Source: Mucilaginibacter sp.
GTDB taxonomy: Bacteria; Bacteroidota; Bacteroidia; Sphingobacteriales; Sphingobacteriaceae
Length of the DNA: 64,000 nucleotides
Assembly (NCBI RefSeq): GCF_028288185.1
Contig: NZ_JAQBOF010000008.1
Location: 338,026-402,025, forward strand
Direction: 5' to 3'
Shown here one piece after another: positions 54,894 to 63,925 of the stretch (position 1 is the first letter of the stretch; each line of letters opens with the position of its first letter). Below the pieces are notes generated by a model. It did no database searches. It worked only from the letters and a program-made list of their open reading frames with translations, and was not told the origin of the DNA. The position numbers were made by a program, and so were the translations under genes.

Positions 54894-56306
54894 TTAACCG
54901 ATAATTGCTTTAAGTCTTTGCCTGTCTTTTAATTGCAATTGCCCGGTAATAATTAGCAACGCCAAATAACCTAATATCGCAGTTGGTATTACCAGCCAAT
55001 TATCTGCAAAAATGGCTTTGGTTGCAAACCCGCTGCATAAGGCACAAATGGTGCAAATAATTAACGGTTGCCCTGTTTTTTTTAATTCGGGCAAAGTGTT
55101 TTTGTTGAGGTAAAATACAATTTGTGCAATACAGGCCAATAGAAATGCTATAGCGGCTCCCTCATTTTTGTAAATGGGAATAAGCACAATATCACCCGCG
55201 ATGTTTACTGCCAGTGTCACCATAAACGCGTTCAGGATCATTTTTAACCGCCCTTGCGCAAAGAAGATGGTCCAAAAAAAGTTTTCTATGTACAACAATG
55301 GTAAACAGAGCGATAGTATAAAAATGGTGTTAATATTCACTGTTCCGTATTTATTATGCGTTAACCAGTCGATAACAGGTGCCCAGTATACGTTTAACAG
55401 CAGCACAGTAAAAGCAGCCAGGATCATTTCCATTCTGATTAAAAACTTTAAGCCATCAGTATTAACCTCGTCTTGTTTAAACATTTTGGTAAAACGGGGG
55501 ATAAGCAATGGCGCGATAGCTAATAGGGGTAGCGTAGCGATCTCAAATAACTTATAAGCAAAACTATACTCGGCCAGTTTTGCCGCTGACAGGATGAAGC
55601 CGATAAATATCCAATCAAACCTGGCTAATGAGGAAGTGATCAACACTACGCCAATTTGTGGCAGCGCTTCGCGAACAAGGTTAACGTAGTTTGTTTTATC
55701 CCATTTTATAGCTATCGGTATTTTGGCCCATTTTTTAAATAAAGGTACCCCTAATACAAATTCTAAAGTATCGCCAATAATAAAAATAGCGACAATAGTA
55801 TATAGGTCAAGCCTATGGAGGAATAAAAAAACCACTAAAAGAATACATCTTACAAAATTGGATATGATTGATAGCCAAGCCAATAGTTTAAATAATTCTA
55901 ATCCGCTGGCTGCTTGCTTGTAAGGGGTAGACAGATAGGTCATTAGTTTGCCAATTCCTATCAATAGCAATAAATTATATATAGTCGGCGGGTGCGGAAA
56001 TACAAATAACACCGCTACCAATATCCCGTAAAATACCAAGCCTGTAAATAATGTATGTGTAATGTATAGGGATAACGCCGATTGTTTATCATCCCCTGCG
56101 GCAATTTTTTTGATGATGAGCTGATCAATCCCGCAAGAAAGAATATTAAATGCCGATAGTAAGATTGCTAAGGCCAGGTTAATTTGCCCAAAGCCATCTT
56201 TACTTAGGGTAGTAGAGAGGATATAAAATATGACTAACCCAAAAACCTGGTTGGCAACAAGCTGCAAGGCATTCGCTGATAGGTTTTTAAGATTATTGCT
56301 GCTCAC
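54894..56306 (-). CDS. Wzx-like oligosaccharide flippase (MOP superfamily)
   Basis: A 470-residue polytopic protein with about 13-14 hydrophobic helices, starting LSANALQLVANQVFGLVIFYILSTTLSKDGFGQINLALAI, a standard MOP/polysaccharide-exporter opening. The start is GTG at 56306. It would flip undecaprenyl-linked repeat units. It is followed by the Wzy-like gene, giving a Wzx/Wzy pathway, in addition to the ABC-type flippase at 37.6 kb. Confidence 0.88.
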   Translation of the reverse strand: MSSNNLKNLSANALQLVANQVFGLVIFYILSTTLSKDGFGQINLALAILLSAFNILSCGIDQLIIKKIAAGDDKQSALSLYITHTLFTGLVFYGILVAVLFVFPHPPTIYNLLLLIGIGKLMTYLSTPYKQAASGLELFKLLAWLSIISNFVRCILLVVFLFLHRLDLYTIVAIFIIGDTLEFVLGVPLFKKWAKIPIAIKWDKTNYVNLVREALPQIGVVLITSSLARFDWIFIGFILSAAKLAEYSFAYKLFEIATLPLLAIAPLLIPRFTKMFKQDEVNTDGLKFLIRMEMILAAFTVLLLNVYWAPVIDWLTHNKYGTVNINTIFILSLCLPLLYIENFFWTIFFAQGRLKMILNAFMVTLAVNIAGDIVLIPIYKNEGAAIAFLLACIAQIVFYLNKNTLPELKKTGQPLIICTICALCSGFATKAIFADNWLVIPTAILGYLALLIITGQLQLKDRQRLKAIIG

Positions 56307-56321
56307 TAGCCGGTTAAATAC

Positions 56322-57119
56322 TTAATATTCAACTACTAAATTAGGTTTTATGTATTGCTTTTTCTTGAGATTGTTTTCCAGTCGAAGCAGGTAATGGTAT
56401 TTAAGCCATTTGTTTTTGTAGGTAATGCGGGCAATCTGCAGGCCTTCTTTACCATCTAAAAATCCGCCAAATAAAATATAGCCCTTTATAAAGCCAAATA
56501 GAGGTGATATATGTAGGTTAATAGCATTTGCTTTTTTACCAATACTTAAATACATTTCGGCGCTAAGGCGGGCGTAGTATAGGGCCTTGCTATTACATTC
56601 GGTGCTGTCTTTTACAGAGTAATGGTGGATGTAGCCATCTAAACGCTGCATTTTTGCATTGTCTGGCAATATTAATGTTTCGTGTACATTAGACTGCGCC
56701 CACTTTACCAATATTCGGTTAAATAAGCGGATATGATGATCTCGTCCCCAACTACCATAACGTATCAATTTTTTACCGAAGTAGGATTTGAACCTGATAT
56801 CATATACCATAGTTGGGTCGTTCAGCTTTAAACTGTGTAAAGACATCACCAATTCCAGGTCAGCTATTTCATCGGCGTCAACGCTTAATATCCAGTCGTA
56901 TTTGGCTAACTCAATGCCTTTGTTTTTATTAGTGCCGTATCCGTCCCAGTTTTTTTGATATACGCGGCAGCCCTCTGTTAAGGCAATATTTAGCGTTTCG
57001 TCTGTGCTGTAATTGTCAATTATCACTATATCATCCGTGATCATTTTAGCTGCAGCAATGCAGTCGGCTATAATGTCAGCTTCATTTTTGGTAATAATAA
57101 TAACCGAAACAGGTATCAT
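56322..57119 (-). CDS. Family 2 glycosyltransferase (WaaE/KdtX-like)
   Basis: About 265 residues from ATG at 57119; the longer in-frame TTG form starting at 57224 adds an improbable hydrophobic leader. VSVIIITKNEADIIADCIAAAKMITDDIVIIDNYSTDET is the GT2 start and WILSVDADEIADLEL carries DxD. The pattern with KRLDGYIHHYSVKD-like segments resembles lipopolysaccharide core glucosyltransferases of the WaaE type. First gene of the minus-strand glycan series. Confidence 0.88.
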   Translation of the reverse strand: MIPVSVIIITKNEADIIADCIAAAKMITDDIVIIDNYSTDETLNIALTEGCRVYQKNWDGYGTNKNKGIELAKYDWILSVDADEIADLELVMSLHSLKLNDPTMVYDIRFKSYFGKKLIRYGSWGRDHHIRLFNRILVKWAQSNVHETLILPDNAKMQRLDGYIHHYSVKDSTECNSKALYYARLSAEMYLSIGKKANAINLHISPLFGFIKGYILFGGFLDGKEGLQIARITYKNKWLKYHYLLRLENNLKKKQYIKPNLVVEY

Positions 57120-57307
57120 GAAATTGCTAATTATGTTTTTAACAGGATTGATTATTATGAACACGAGCGTTGCTTGCAAAAGGTTGCCTATAGGGTTAAA
57201 AATTACAATAAATAGGTGTGACAAGCAGGTGAATTTTTAGTGATTGACGGTTTTATGCTAAGTCATCAATAATAAGCCGTATCTTGCACGCTTAATCAAT
57301 ATAAATC

Positions 57308-57499
57308 ATGGCAACAGGAACAGTAAAATTTTTTAATGAATCAAAAGGCTTCGGCTTTATTACTCCGGATCAAGGTGGCAAAGAAGTATTTGCACACGTA
57401 ACGGGTTTAATCGATGAGATCCGCGAAGGTGATTCGGTAACTTACGAAGTAGAAGATGGCAAAAAGGGTCCGAGCGCGGTTAATGTTAAAATAGCGTAA
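57308..57499 (+). CDS. Cold-shock protein, CspA family
   Basis: A 63-residue single cold-shock domain: ATGTVKFFNESKGFGFITPDQGGKEVFAHV with both RNA-binding motifs (KGFGFI, VFAHV). It binds single-stranded nucleic acid and acts as an RNA chaperone. The leader before the ATG is short. It lies 6 bp before a second cold-shock-domain gene. Confidence 0.96.
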   Translation: MATGTVKFFNESKGFGFITPDQGGKEVFAHVTGLIDEIREGDSVTYEVEDGKKGPSAVNVKIA

Positions 57500-57505
57500 T
57501 TAGTC

Positions 57506-57958
57506 TTGGCAAAATCAACAGCAACCTTCAGTAAAAAAGAAAAAGAAAAGAAACGACTTAAAAAATCGCAGGACAAAAGAGAAAAAGCCGAAGATCGTAA
57601 AGCTAATTTTGTTAAGGGGAAGACTCTGGAAGATATGATGGCCTATATTGATGAATATGGGAACATCACCTCCACACCGCCGGACCCTACCAAAAAGTTA
57701 AAGATCAAGTCGGAAGATGTTCAAATCGCTATCCCCAAACAGGCGGACGTTGTGCAGGAGATCGTCAGGAATGGTATTGTTGGCTTTTTTAATGAAGCCA
57801 AAGGTTATGGCTTTATCAAGGATATGCAAACTCAGGAAAGCATATTTGTTCACGTCAATAACCTGACCGAGCCCATCAAGGAAAACAACAAAGTGACCTT
57901 TGAGATAGAGCCGGGAGCAAAAGGACCTACCGCGGTAAAAGTCAAACTTTCTAAATAG
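57506..57958 (+). CDS. Cold-shock-domain protein with basic N-terminal extension
   Basis: A 150-residue protein with a TTG start (TTGGCAAAATCAACAGCAAC). Residues 1-35 are a lysine/glutamate-rich helix (FSKKEKEKKRLKKSQDKREKAEDRK), residues 40-85 a linker, and about 90-150 a cold-shock domain (GIVGFFNEAKGYGFIKDMQTQESIFVHVNNL). The charged N-terminus may mediate ribosome or RNA contacts (inference). Co-transcribed with the CspA-type gene. Confidence 0.9.
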   Translation: MAKSTATFSKKEKEKKRLKKSQDKREKAEDRKANFVKGKTLEDMMAYIDEYGNITSTPPDPTKKLKIKSEDVQIAIPKQADVVQEIVRNGIVGFFNEAKGYGFIKDMQTQESIFVHVNNLTEPIKENNKVTFEIEPGAKGPTAVKVKLSK

Positions 57959-58024
57959 AAAAGTCCCTGGCCTTAGTTGATGATAGCATCAATAAAGGCG
58001 AAGGTAACCTATGTAATAAAAAAT

Positions 58025-58059
58025 AAAGCCCGTTCGCGTATAGTGAATAGGCTTTTTTT
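58025..58059 (+). terminator. Intrinsic terminator after the cold-shock genes
   Basis: AAAGCC pairs with GGCTTT, and inside it TTCGC pairs with GTGAA around GTATA; a run of seven T residues follows. It lies about 65 bp after the second cold-shock stop codon. Confidence 0.65.
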
Positions 58060-58473
58060 ATGGCCGTTTTTTAATTTTTGCGTCCTTGTATTGACAACTC
58101 CAATAAGGGCCAAAAAATGTCAGAATAATTTAGAAATCCGGGCGATTTTTTATTGTTATATTATTGATTTATAGTTTTTTATATAAAACTACCGGCACCT
58201 GTCATTTATATACTTGTACCCTCCATTTGTGCACACGATATGAACCTGTAACTGCACAAAACTGCCATATTTTACCATACTTTATGCGTACTCATTGGTG
58301 CCTTAACAATAACACCCTCCCCGGTTAAAAAACTTAACTTAAAATGTGGTAACAAAGTTACGCCACCATTTTATTAAGCGAGGTTTCCGTGCTTTGTAAT
58401 ACCGGGCGAAGTGATAGGAAATAAACAGGGCGTTTCCGCGTATAGCCGGACCGTATTATCCGCTCGCGTTTAT

Positions 58474-58514
58474 TTTCCCGCCTTTGTTGGTGTTATCATC
58501 ACAAGGGCGGGGAA
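58474..58514 (+). promoter_or_regulatory. 14-bp leader hairpin upstream of the GH43-type gene
   Basis: TTTCCCGCCTTTGT (58474-58487) pairs with ACAAGGGCGGGGAA (58501-58514), including two G-T pairs, around a 13-base loop. The left arm overlaps by five bases with the right arm of an alternative upstream stem (58417-58426 with 58468-58478), so the two cannot form fully at once. Confidence 0.4.
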
Positions 58515-58564
58515 TATAATACCTGATAAAAAACAATTTGTACATTTAGATCAAAGTAAACCAA

Positions 58565-59935
58565 ATGAAAGATCTAAAAATCGCCTTACTCATCCTGTTT
58601 TTCCTGTTTTCAGGTTTGTCAAATTACTCCTTATATGCGCAGAGCAATCCGGTTGTTGAAGGGGTTGCTGATGCCGGGGTAATAAATTTTAACGGTAAAT
58701 ATTATCTGGCTGGTGTTGCTACAAATGGCGGTTTTTATATATCAGACGACCTTATAAAGTGGACCGGGCCGGTCCATGTTTTTTCAATGGATAATGAATG
58801 GACAAAAGGAAAACCTTTTGGCGACAACCAGATCCATGCTGCTGATATTAAATATTGGAACGGGAAGTTTCATTTTTACTGGTCTGTTAACTTTTGGGGT
58901 ATAAAAAACATGACTGTGCATATAGGGCATGCCGTTGCCGACAATATCCTTGGCCCCTATATTGAGCCGAATAAAAAAACCTGGTTTGACAACCGTATCG
59001 ATGCAAATTTGTTTATCAATACCGATAGTACGTTTTATTTCTATTCGGTAAAGTTTACCGATGGCAATACTATTTGGGGGCAGCCCATGGCCGACCCATG
59101 GACACTTAAAGGAGACCCCAAGTACATATTTAATTCATTACCCGAAACCTGGGAACGGTACGATAATAATGTGACGGAGGGCCCCTGGGTTATGAAATAC
59201 CGCTCAAAATACTACATGATGTACAATGCAAACCATAGCGCAAACCTATACGGTAACTATGCGTTGGGGGTGGCCGAAGCTGATGATCCGCTTGGTTTTA
59301 ACAGTGGCAATAAATATTTGCAACCTGTTGTACAACAAAATTTAACGGATAACCCGGATGAAATGAGATACTTCTTCACCTCGTCCCTTGAAGCTTTTAG
59401 TAACTGGAAATATGCCTTTGATAAACCCGCTGACGATTGGATGAAACCCGGCTTTACAGATTCGGATTGGAAAAGCGGAGAAAAAGGATTTGCAAACCAG
59501 GAGGTAAAGGGTAGTACCCTAATAAGAAGACAAACCTTATGGAACAGTGATGATATCTGGATAAGGAAGCGTTTTACTATGACTCCTGCACCATCAGATA
59601 ACCTACAACTACTGGTTAACCATGCCGGGCCAACTGAAGTATATATTGACGGGCAGCTGGTATATACCGGTGTAGTAACCAACTACGCGACAATTGATCT
59701 TAAAAGCGATATCATACAAAAATTAAAAGCCGGCAATAACGTAATTGCGGTACATAGTAAAAAGGGAAGAAGATCTGCCAATGTGGATGTAGAATTAATA
59801 GACCCATTGACAAAACCAGGTGATGACATTCTGTTAAACCCCGGGCAGCCTAATATTGTTAAAGGGCCTAACGGTTTTGATGGTGGCTGGTATATTTTGG
59901 AATTAAAAACGGAGGAAGACGGGGCCAGTTTGTAA
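58565..59935 (+). pseudogene. GH43-type secreted glycosidase, 5' part of a frameshifted gene
   Basis: Signal peptide about 1-25. Residues 28-260 look like a GH43 five-bladed propeller: D36 in VADAGVI (base), D146 in DANLF, and E205 in TEGPWV (acid). Residues about 265-415 are an inserted galactose-binding-like beta-sandwich (FSNWKYAFDKPADDWMKPGFTDSDWKSGEKGF; IWIRKRFTM; VYIDGQLVYTG). The propeller resumes about 420 (NPGQPNIVKGPNGFDGGWYI), where a single-base loss in the A5 run at 59905-59909 shifts the frame and the ORF ends after LELKTEEDGASL. All active-site acids lie before the break, but the last propeller blade is lost, so a functional product is doubtful. Confidence 0.75.
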
Positions 59936-61392
59936 ACCGTGTTGTTTTTAACGACCATGAATTAACCGTAGACGGACCAACCGGCAATAAAACATCTGGT
60001 TATCATCCAAATCCTTCATTACCCATATTTGGTGATGGCTTTGAATCTGCTGATAAAACGGAACTTAAAACCAAATGGGAGGTTAAGGCAGGTAAGTGGC
60101 AGATACAGAATAATGAACTAAAACAAACCGATGCATTAAACAAGACTCTTGCCTTAATTAAAAGCCACAAATCAGATAATTATCTTTTCAAGGTTGGTGT
60201 AAAGAACGACTCACCAAAAAAAGGAAATGCAGGTGTTATAGCTTATTACTTGGGTGCTGCAAATTTTTTGGAGGTAGGGTTTAACCCCAAAGAGGGGACG
60301 TGGTATTCAAGATTGATGAAGGACGGGAAGGAACTGGTTAAAAAGAATAAGTTATCTAAGGAGTTCAATTTTAGTGTTTACCATAGCCTGTCGGTATATA
60401 AAAATGCTCAACAGTTTGATGTATTGATTGATGATAACCCTGCACCGGGTAACAACAAAATAACTTCTACTTTCTCTGCACAGGGAATCCCCGGGCTATT
60501 TACCGAAAACAGCAGCGCTTCATTTGACGGAGCGATCTATACTCCCGGATGGGACGAATACAATTCTACTATCGCAGGATGGAATAACTCGGCAAATGGT
60601 GAAAAGGCCACCGGAAGGTGGACAGTTTCGAAAAATGGCATCTCTCAATCTGAAGATAAAGGAAGTTTTTCGGCTTTTAAGGGCGACTTGCTGAACCAGT
60701 ATGAATTTGATATTCAGATTTACAAGAACTTAAATAAGAATGCCCAACCCGATAAAGGAACGGCGGGTATCTATCCGGTGTATGTTGATAAAGACAATTA
60801 TTTGCAAATAGGATTAAATTTTAAAAGCGGTAACCTGGACATCTCCGGAAAATTAAAGGGTGCAGCTATTGTAAATTCAGTGCTTCCATTGAAACGAAAA
60901 GTAGTTAAATATCCCGATCCTAAATATGGCGATGGATTAATGAAGTTTTACCCGTTAAAGAAAAACACGGAGCTATCATCATTGGAGATTGTAAAATCGG
61001 TTTATAACAAAGGGGAGTTTCTGGTTAATCAGTTTGATTCTTTGAAAATAGTTTACCGATATAATGGAGAATGGCATCCTTTGGATTTTAAAGTAGCAGC
61101 GCGTGATAATCAGGCTGTGAATAAAATTGAGTTCGGTAAAATAACTGCGAATGCGCTTAGGCTGGTCAGTTCGGCTGCTGATAATTCAGTCCATGTTTAT
61201 AAACTTTATGTTACCGAGGAAAAAACATCCGACTATAATTTAAGGACTGTTAAATTGGATGACAAAGTAATTCTCTTTCTTGATGGGAAACAAGTTGCCG
61301 AGATCAAAGGATCGTGGCCTGCATCACAGGTTGGACTGTTTAGTAAAGATATGTCCGTTACATATAACGGGATAACGTTATTTGAAAGGTAA
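59908..61392 (+). pseudogene. GH43-type secreted glycosidase, 3' part of the frameshifted gene
   Basis: The reading frame continues from about 59908 as NGGRRGQFVNRVVFNDHEL then VDGPTG...GYHPNPSLP, which completes the last GH43 blade in the same order as intact homologues. Two concanavalin-like (LamG/DUF1080-type) modules follow (about 60040-60540 and 60550-61392). The only start for a separate protein would be a TTG at 60250, deep inside the first module, so this is not an independent gene. With one base restored, the whole gene would encode about 942 residues. Confidence 0.75.
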
Positions 61393-61425
61393 AATAATCA
61401 TAAAGTTTGATAATTTATTCATGAT

Positions 61426-62004
61426 CTAATCATCTAAACCTTTTCCATTAAGGATTTGCGGCATATATTTTTCAATCCTTGCCAGGCGGGTTGTTGATTG
61501 TTTGGCAGCAGAAAAATGCAGCAAATATGCTCTTTGCCGTCCAGGTGTTAATGCCTCAAAAGCAGTTTTCAGAGCTTTAATAGTATCTAATTTATATTGA
61601 AATTCTGTAGGCATGTTAAATTCTGCCGTCTTTTTAAGCTCTACTTTCAAGCCGGCTTTTTCAATTTCAATGGCTTCAAAAATATAGGCCTTCAAAACAG
61701 GTTCCATCTCTACTATTTGCATAAGACTGGTGAACCGGATCTGACGCGCCGCCTGCACATTTTCCGTTTGTTGGATCAGCATGCCATCTGCATCATTTAA
61801 CAATACACCTTTAAAAAATAAAAGCGCGCAGTAGTCTTTAAACACATGTATTAAAACGATGTTGTTTTTATTAAACGAGTAACACGGGCAACCCCACTTC
61901 AACTCTTCGGTAAGCCCGCAATCAAGTACAATAGCTCTTAATTTTGTGATCTTTTCCTGCCACTTTTGGGCTTTGGTAAAATAAAAATCAACCTTCGGAT
62001 TCAT
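61426..62004 (-). CDS. YdeI/DUF1801-type protein
   Basis: A 192-residue protein. The N-terminal DUF1801 fold has ELKWGCPCYSFNKNNIVLIHVFKDYCALLFFKGVLL (about 33-70). The C-terminal YdeI (OmdA-like) tail is read in LTPGRQRAYLLHFSAAKQSTTRLARIEKYMPQILNGKG. These small proteins have no established enzyme activity. It is the distal gene of the ArsR-led operon, 37 bp after DUF4256. Confidence 0.85.
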   Translation of the reverse strand: MNPKVDFYFTKAQKWQEKITKLRAIVLDCGLTEELKWGCPCYSFNKNNIVLIHVFKDYCALLFFKGVLLNDADGMLIQQTENVQAARQIRFTSLMQIVEMEPVLKAYIFEAIEIEKAGLKVELKKTAEFNMPTEFQYKLDTIKALKTAFEALTPGRQRAYLLHFSAAKQSTTRLARIEKYMPQILNGKGLDD

Positions 62005-62041
62005 TTCACTCTTTGTTTAATATTAACTGTCTGTACAAAAT

Positions 62042-62611
62042 TTAGACCTTTAGCGAGCCGCGGAAACCCCTGGCGGCGTAATAAGACTCTGCTCCGTTGT
62101 GATAAAGAAACACCGTGTTATAGCGCCGGTCACAAAAAAGGGCCCCGCCAAGTTTCCTGATATCGGCAGGTGTGTTTACCCAACTTGATGTTTTTAGATC
62201 AAAGTTTCCAAGTTTCTGAAGGTCACGATATTGTTCTTCTGTTAAAAGTTCAATGCCTATAGTCGCCGCCATATCAACAGCGCTATTTTCTGGTTTATAT
62301 TCTTTCCTTGACTCCAAGGCTGCGCCATCATAACAAAGGCTTCTTCGGCCTTTAGGGCTTTCTGCTGAACAATCATAAAAAGTGTATTCGCCTGTCTTTT
62401 CATCATGACCAACAATATCTGGTTCGCCGCCGGTTCTTTCCATTTCATTAAGCGACCATAGCTTTGCAGTATTAGTTTCCAGCTTTGCTTGTACTTTAGC
62501 CCATTCAAGACCTTTATGACGACTGATGTTTTTCTCAAACCGGGCTTTCAGCGTGCTTAATAGTTCTTCACGTTGTTCTGGCGATAAGTACTTGTTATTG
62601 CTATTGTCCAT
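62042..62611 (-). CDS. DUF4256 domain protein
   Basis: A 189-residue soluble protein. LSPEQREELLSTLKARFEKNISRHKGLEWAKVQAKLE, EMERTGGEPDIVGHDEKTGEYTFYDCSAESPKGRRSLCYDGAALESRKE and FDLKTSSWVNTPADIRKLGGALFCDRRYNTVFLYHNGAESYY match DUF4256. Molecular function unknown. It is four bases downstream of the DoxX-like gene and regularly accompanies ArsR/SRPBCC genes in Bacteroidota (recall). Confidence 0.87.
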   Translation of the reverse strand: MDNSNNKYLSPEQREELLSTLKARFEKNISRHKGLEWAKVQAKLETNTAKLWSLNEMERTGGEPDIVGHDEKTGEYTFYDCSAESPKGRRSLCYDGAALESRKEYKPENSAVDMAATIGIELLTEEQYRDLQKLGNFDLKTSSWVNTPADIRKLGGALFCDRRYNTVFLYHNGAESYYAARGFRGSLKV

Positions 62612-62615
62612 ACTT

Positions 62616-63008
62616 TTATTGATTTACTGAACTAATCTTTCTATCATTAGGCCTGAAATACCACGATACCACAGTCAGAACTAGTAATAATATCGGTCCA
62701 AAAAATTCTTTAGCACTATCCCTAACGGCCAGGTGCGAAAAAACAGCACCCGACATAGCAAAGAAAAAGCCCGCATAAGCCCATTCCTTTAGTAAAGGTA
62801 ATTTAGGAATAAACACTGCTACAAGTCCTAAAACTTTCCATATACCTAATATCGTTAAAAAATAAGTGGGATAGCCCAAATGCGTGATACTATCTAGTCC
62901 TCCGGCTCCCGCTTTCTGTTTCAATAACTGTACTATTGCGGTTGATATCATTCCTAAGGCAAGCCAAATAGTAGCGATCCAATAAATAATTTTATTTCTC
63001 TTTGGCAT
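62616..63008 (-). CDS. DoxX family membrane protein
   Basis: A 130-residue protein with four hydrophobic helices (IIYWIATIWLALGMISTAIVQLL; YFLTILGIWKVLGLVAVFIP; WAYAGFFFAMSGAVFSHLAV; FFGPILLLVLTVVSWYF), the DoxX/DoxX-like layout. The function is unknown. It is six bases downstream of the SRPBCC gene. Confidence 0.87.
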   Translation of the reverse strand: MPKRNKIIYWIATIWLALGMISTAIVQLLKQKAGAGGLDSITHLGYPTYFLTILGIWKVLGLVAVFIPKLPLLKEWAYAGFFFAMSGAVFSHLAVRDSAKEFFGPILLLVLTVVSWYFRPNDRKISSVNQ

Positions 63009-63014
63009 AATGTG

Positions 63015-63482
63015 TTATTTTAATTTGGTTAAAATGTCTTGCAATCGGTTATGTGCCATATTTATGCCTTGGGCGAAAGGCAACTGCAGCATCTGGTCTC
63101 TTTTTGCATTAGATTCATATACTACGTGCATACTCAATTTGCTGGTGTCGTCAGTAAGTTGTTCAAATTCTAAGAATTCAATCTGAACTCCAAAAGGGGT
63201 ATTCTCCATTTCAAATGTTCGTATTATTTTTTGGTTTGGAACAAAATCATGAATTACCCCATTAGCCCGAAATACCACATTTCCTTTAGTATCGGATGTT
63301 TCAAATTGGTAACTGCCGTGCTTTTTGTTTTCAAGTTTCAGCACTTTCGTTCCCATCCATTGCGCAACAATTTCGGGTTCTGCATACGCTTTAAAAAGTA
63401 ATTCTAGGGGTAAATCAAACTCCCTTGTAATAAGTAGGTCCTGTTTGCCATCTTCGGCATTAATTTTTGTTTTTAGTTCCAT
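63015..63482 (-). CDS. SRPBCC/AHSA1-like (START fold) protein
   Basis: A 155-residue protein. LLITREFDLPLELLFKAYAEPEIVAQWMGTKVLKLENKKHGSYQFE and AQGINMAHNRLQDILTKLK are the typical ends of the helix-grip fold of the AHSA1 family. It may bind a hydrophobic ligand. Start codon one base after the ArsR stop; same operon. Confidence 0.9.
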   Translation of the reverse strand: MELKTKINAEDGKQDLLITREFDLPLELLFKAYAEPEIVAQWMGTKVLKLENKKHGSYQFETSDTKGNVVFRANGVIHDFVPNQKIIRTFEMENTPFGVQIEFLEFEQLTDDTSKLSMHVVYESNAKRDQMLQLPFAQGINMAHNRLQDILTKLK

Positions 63483-63483
63483 A

Positions 63484-63804
63484 TTATTCGCTTTTATATT
63501 TTTTCATTATTGTTTCCAATTTATTAAACCTATCATCCCACATTTGGCGGAATGGCTCAATGAAGTCAGCTACTTCTTTCATTTTTTTTGCGTTAATATG
63601 ATAGTGAATCTCCCTGCCATTTTGCTCTTGTTTAAGCAATTCGCATTCGGTGAGTATTTGCAAGTGTTTTGAAACGGTTGGTCTTGCTGTATCAAAGTTT
63701 GAGGCTAATGCACCTGCTGTCATAGATTGCGAGGCAACCAATAAAAGTATAGCCCTTCTTGTCGGATCGGCAATTGCCTGAAAAACATCTCTTCTTTCTA
63801 TCAT
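63484..63804 (-). CDS. ArsR family transcriptional regulator
   Basis: About 106 residues from ATG at 63804; the longer form starting at 63837 would begin inside the operator. [70 protein letters not shown] is the winged helix. There is no CVC metal motif, so it is an organic/SRPBCC-linked regulator rather than an arsenic sensor. First gene of the operon ArsR - SRPBCC - DoxX - DUF4256 - YdeI, probably autoregulated through the two palindromes upstream. Confidence 0.92.
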   Translation of the reverse strand: MIERRDVFQAIADPTRRAILLLVASQSMTAGALASNFDTARPTVSKHLQILTECELLKQEQNGREIHYHINAKKMKEVADFIEPFRQMWDDRFNKLETIMKKYKSE

Positions 63805-63808
63805 AATA

Positions 63809-63848
63809 CAACCAAATGGTTGCCAAATATAATACAACCATTTGGTTG
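63809..63848 (-). promoter_or_regulatory. Twin operator palindromes before the ArsR gene
   Basis: CAACCAAATGGTTG (63809-63822) and CAACCATTTGGTTG (63835-63848), each in an ATA(A)TACAACC context, are 26 bp apart centre to centre. They lie directly upstream of the ATG at 63804, as expected for autoregulation. Confidence 0.65.
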
Positions 63849-63925
63849 TGCAAATCTTTTTAAGGTCTTTTCTAACATCAATCTCCCGTCACTATACCTC
63901 GCCAAAAAAATGCAAACATATTTGC

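Larger units (their letters stand above)
57959..58564 (+). other. 606-bp non-coding region between the cold-shock and GH43-type genes
   Basis: No gene is visible. The left part holds the terminator at 58025-58059. The middle is AT-rich with no clear motif. The right part, from about 58400, holds competing stems (58417-58426 with 58468-58478; 58474-58487 with 58501-58514) and the likely promoter/leader of the GH43-type gene. TACATTTA at about 58540 is only a partial match to the -7 consensus. Confidence 0.5.

Noticed and set aside
57120..57224. TTG start adding a hydrophobic leader to the family 2 glycosyltransferase
   Set aside because: The GT2 fold begins directly after the ATG at 57119, and family members lack such a leader.
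59905..59909. Programmed -1 ribosomal frameshift site
   Set aside because: The sequence TTA AAA ACG does not form the X XXY YYZ slippery heptamer, so a mutation or sequencing error is more likely.
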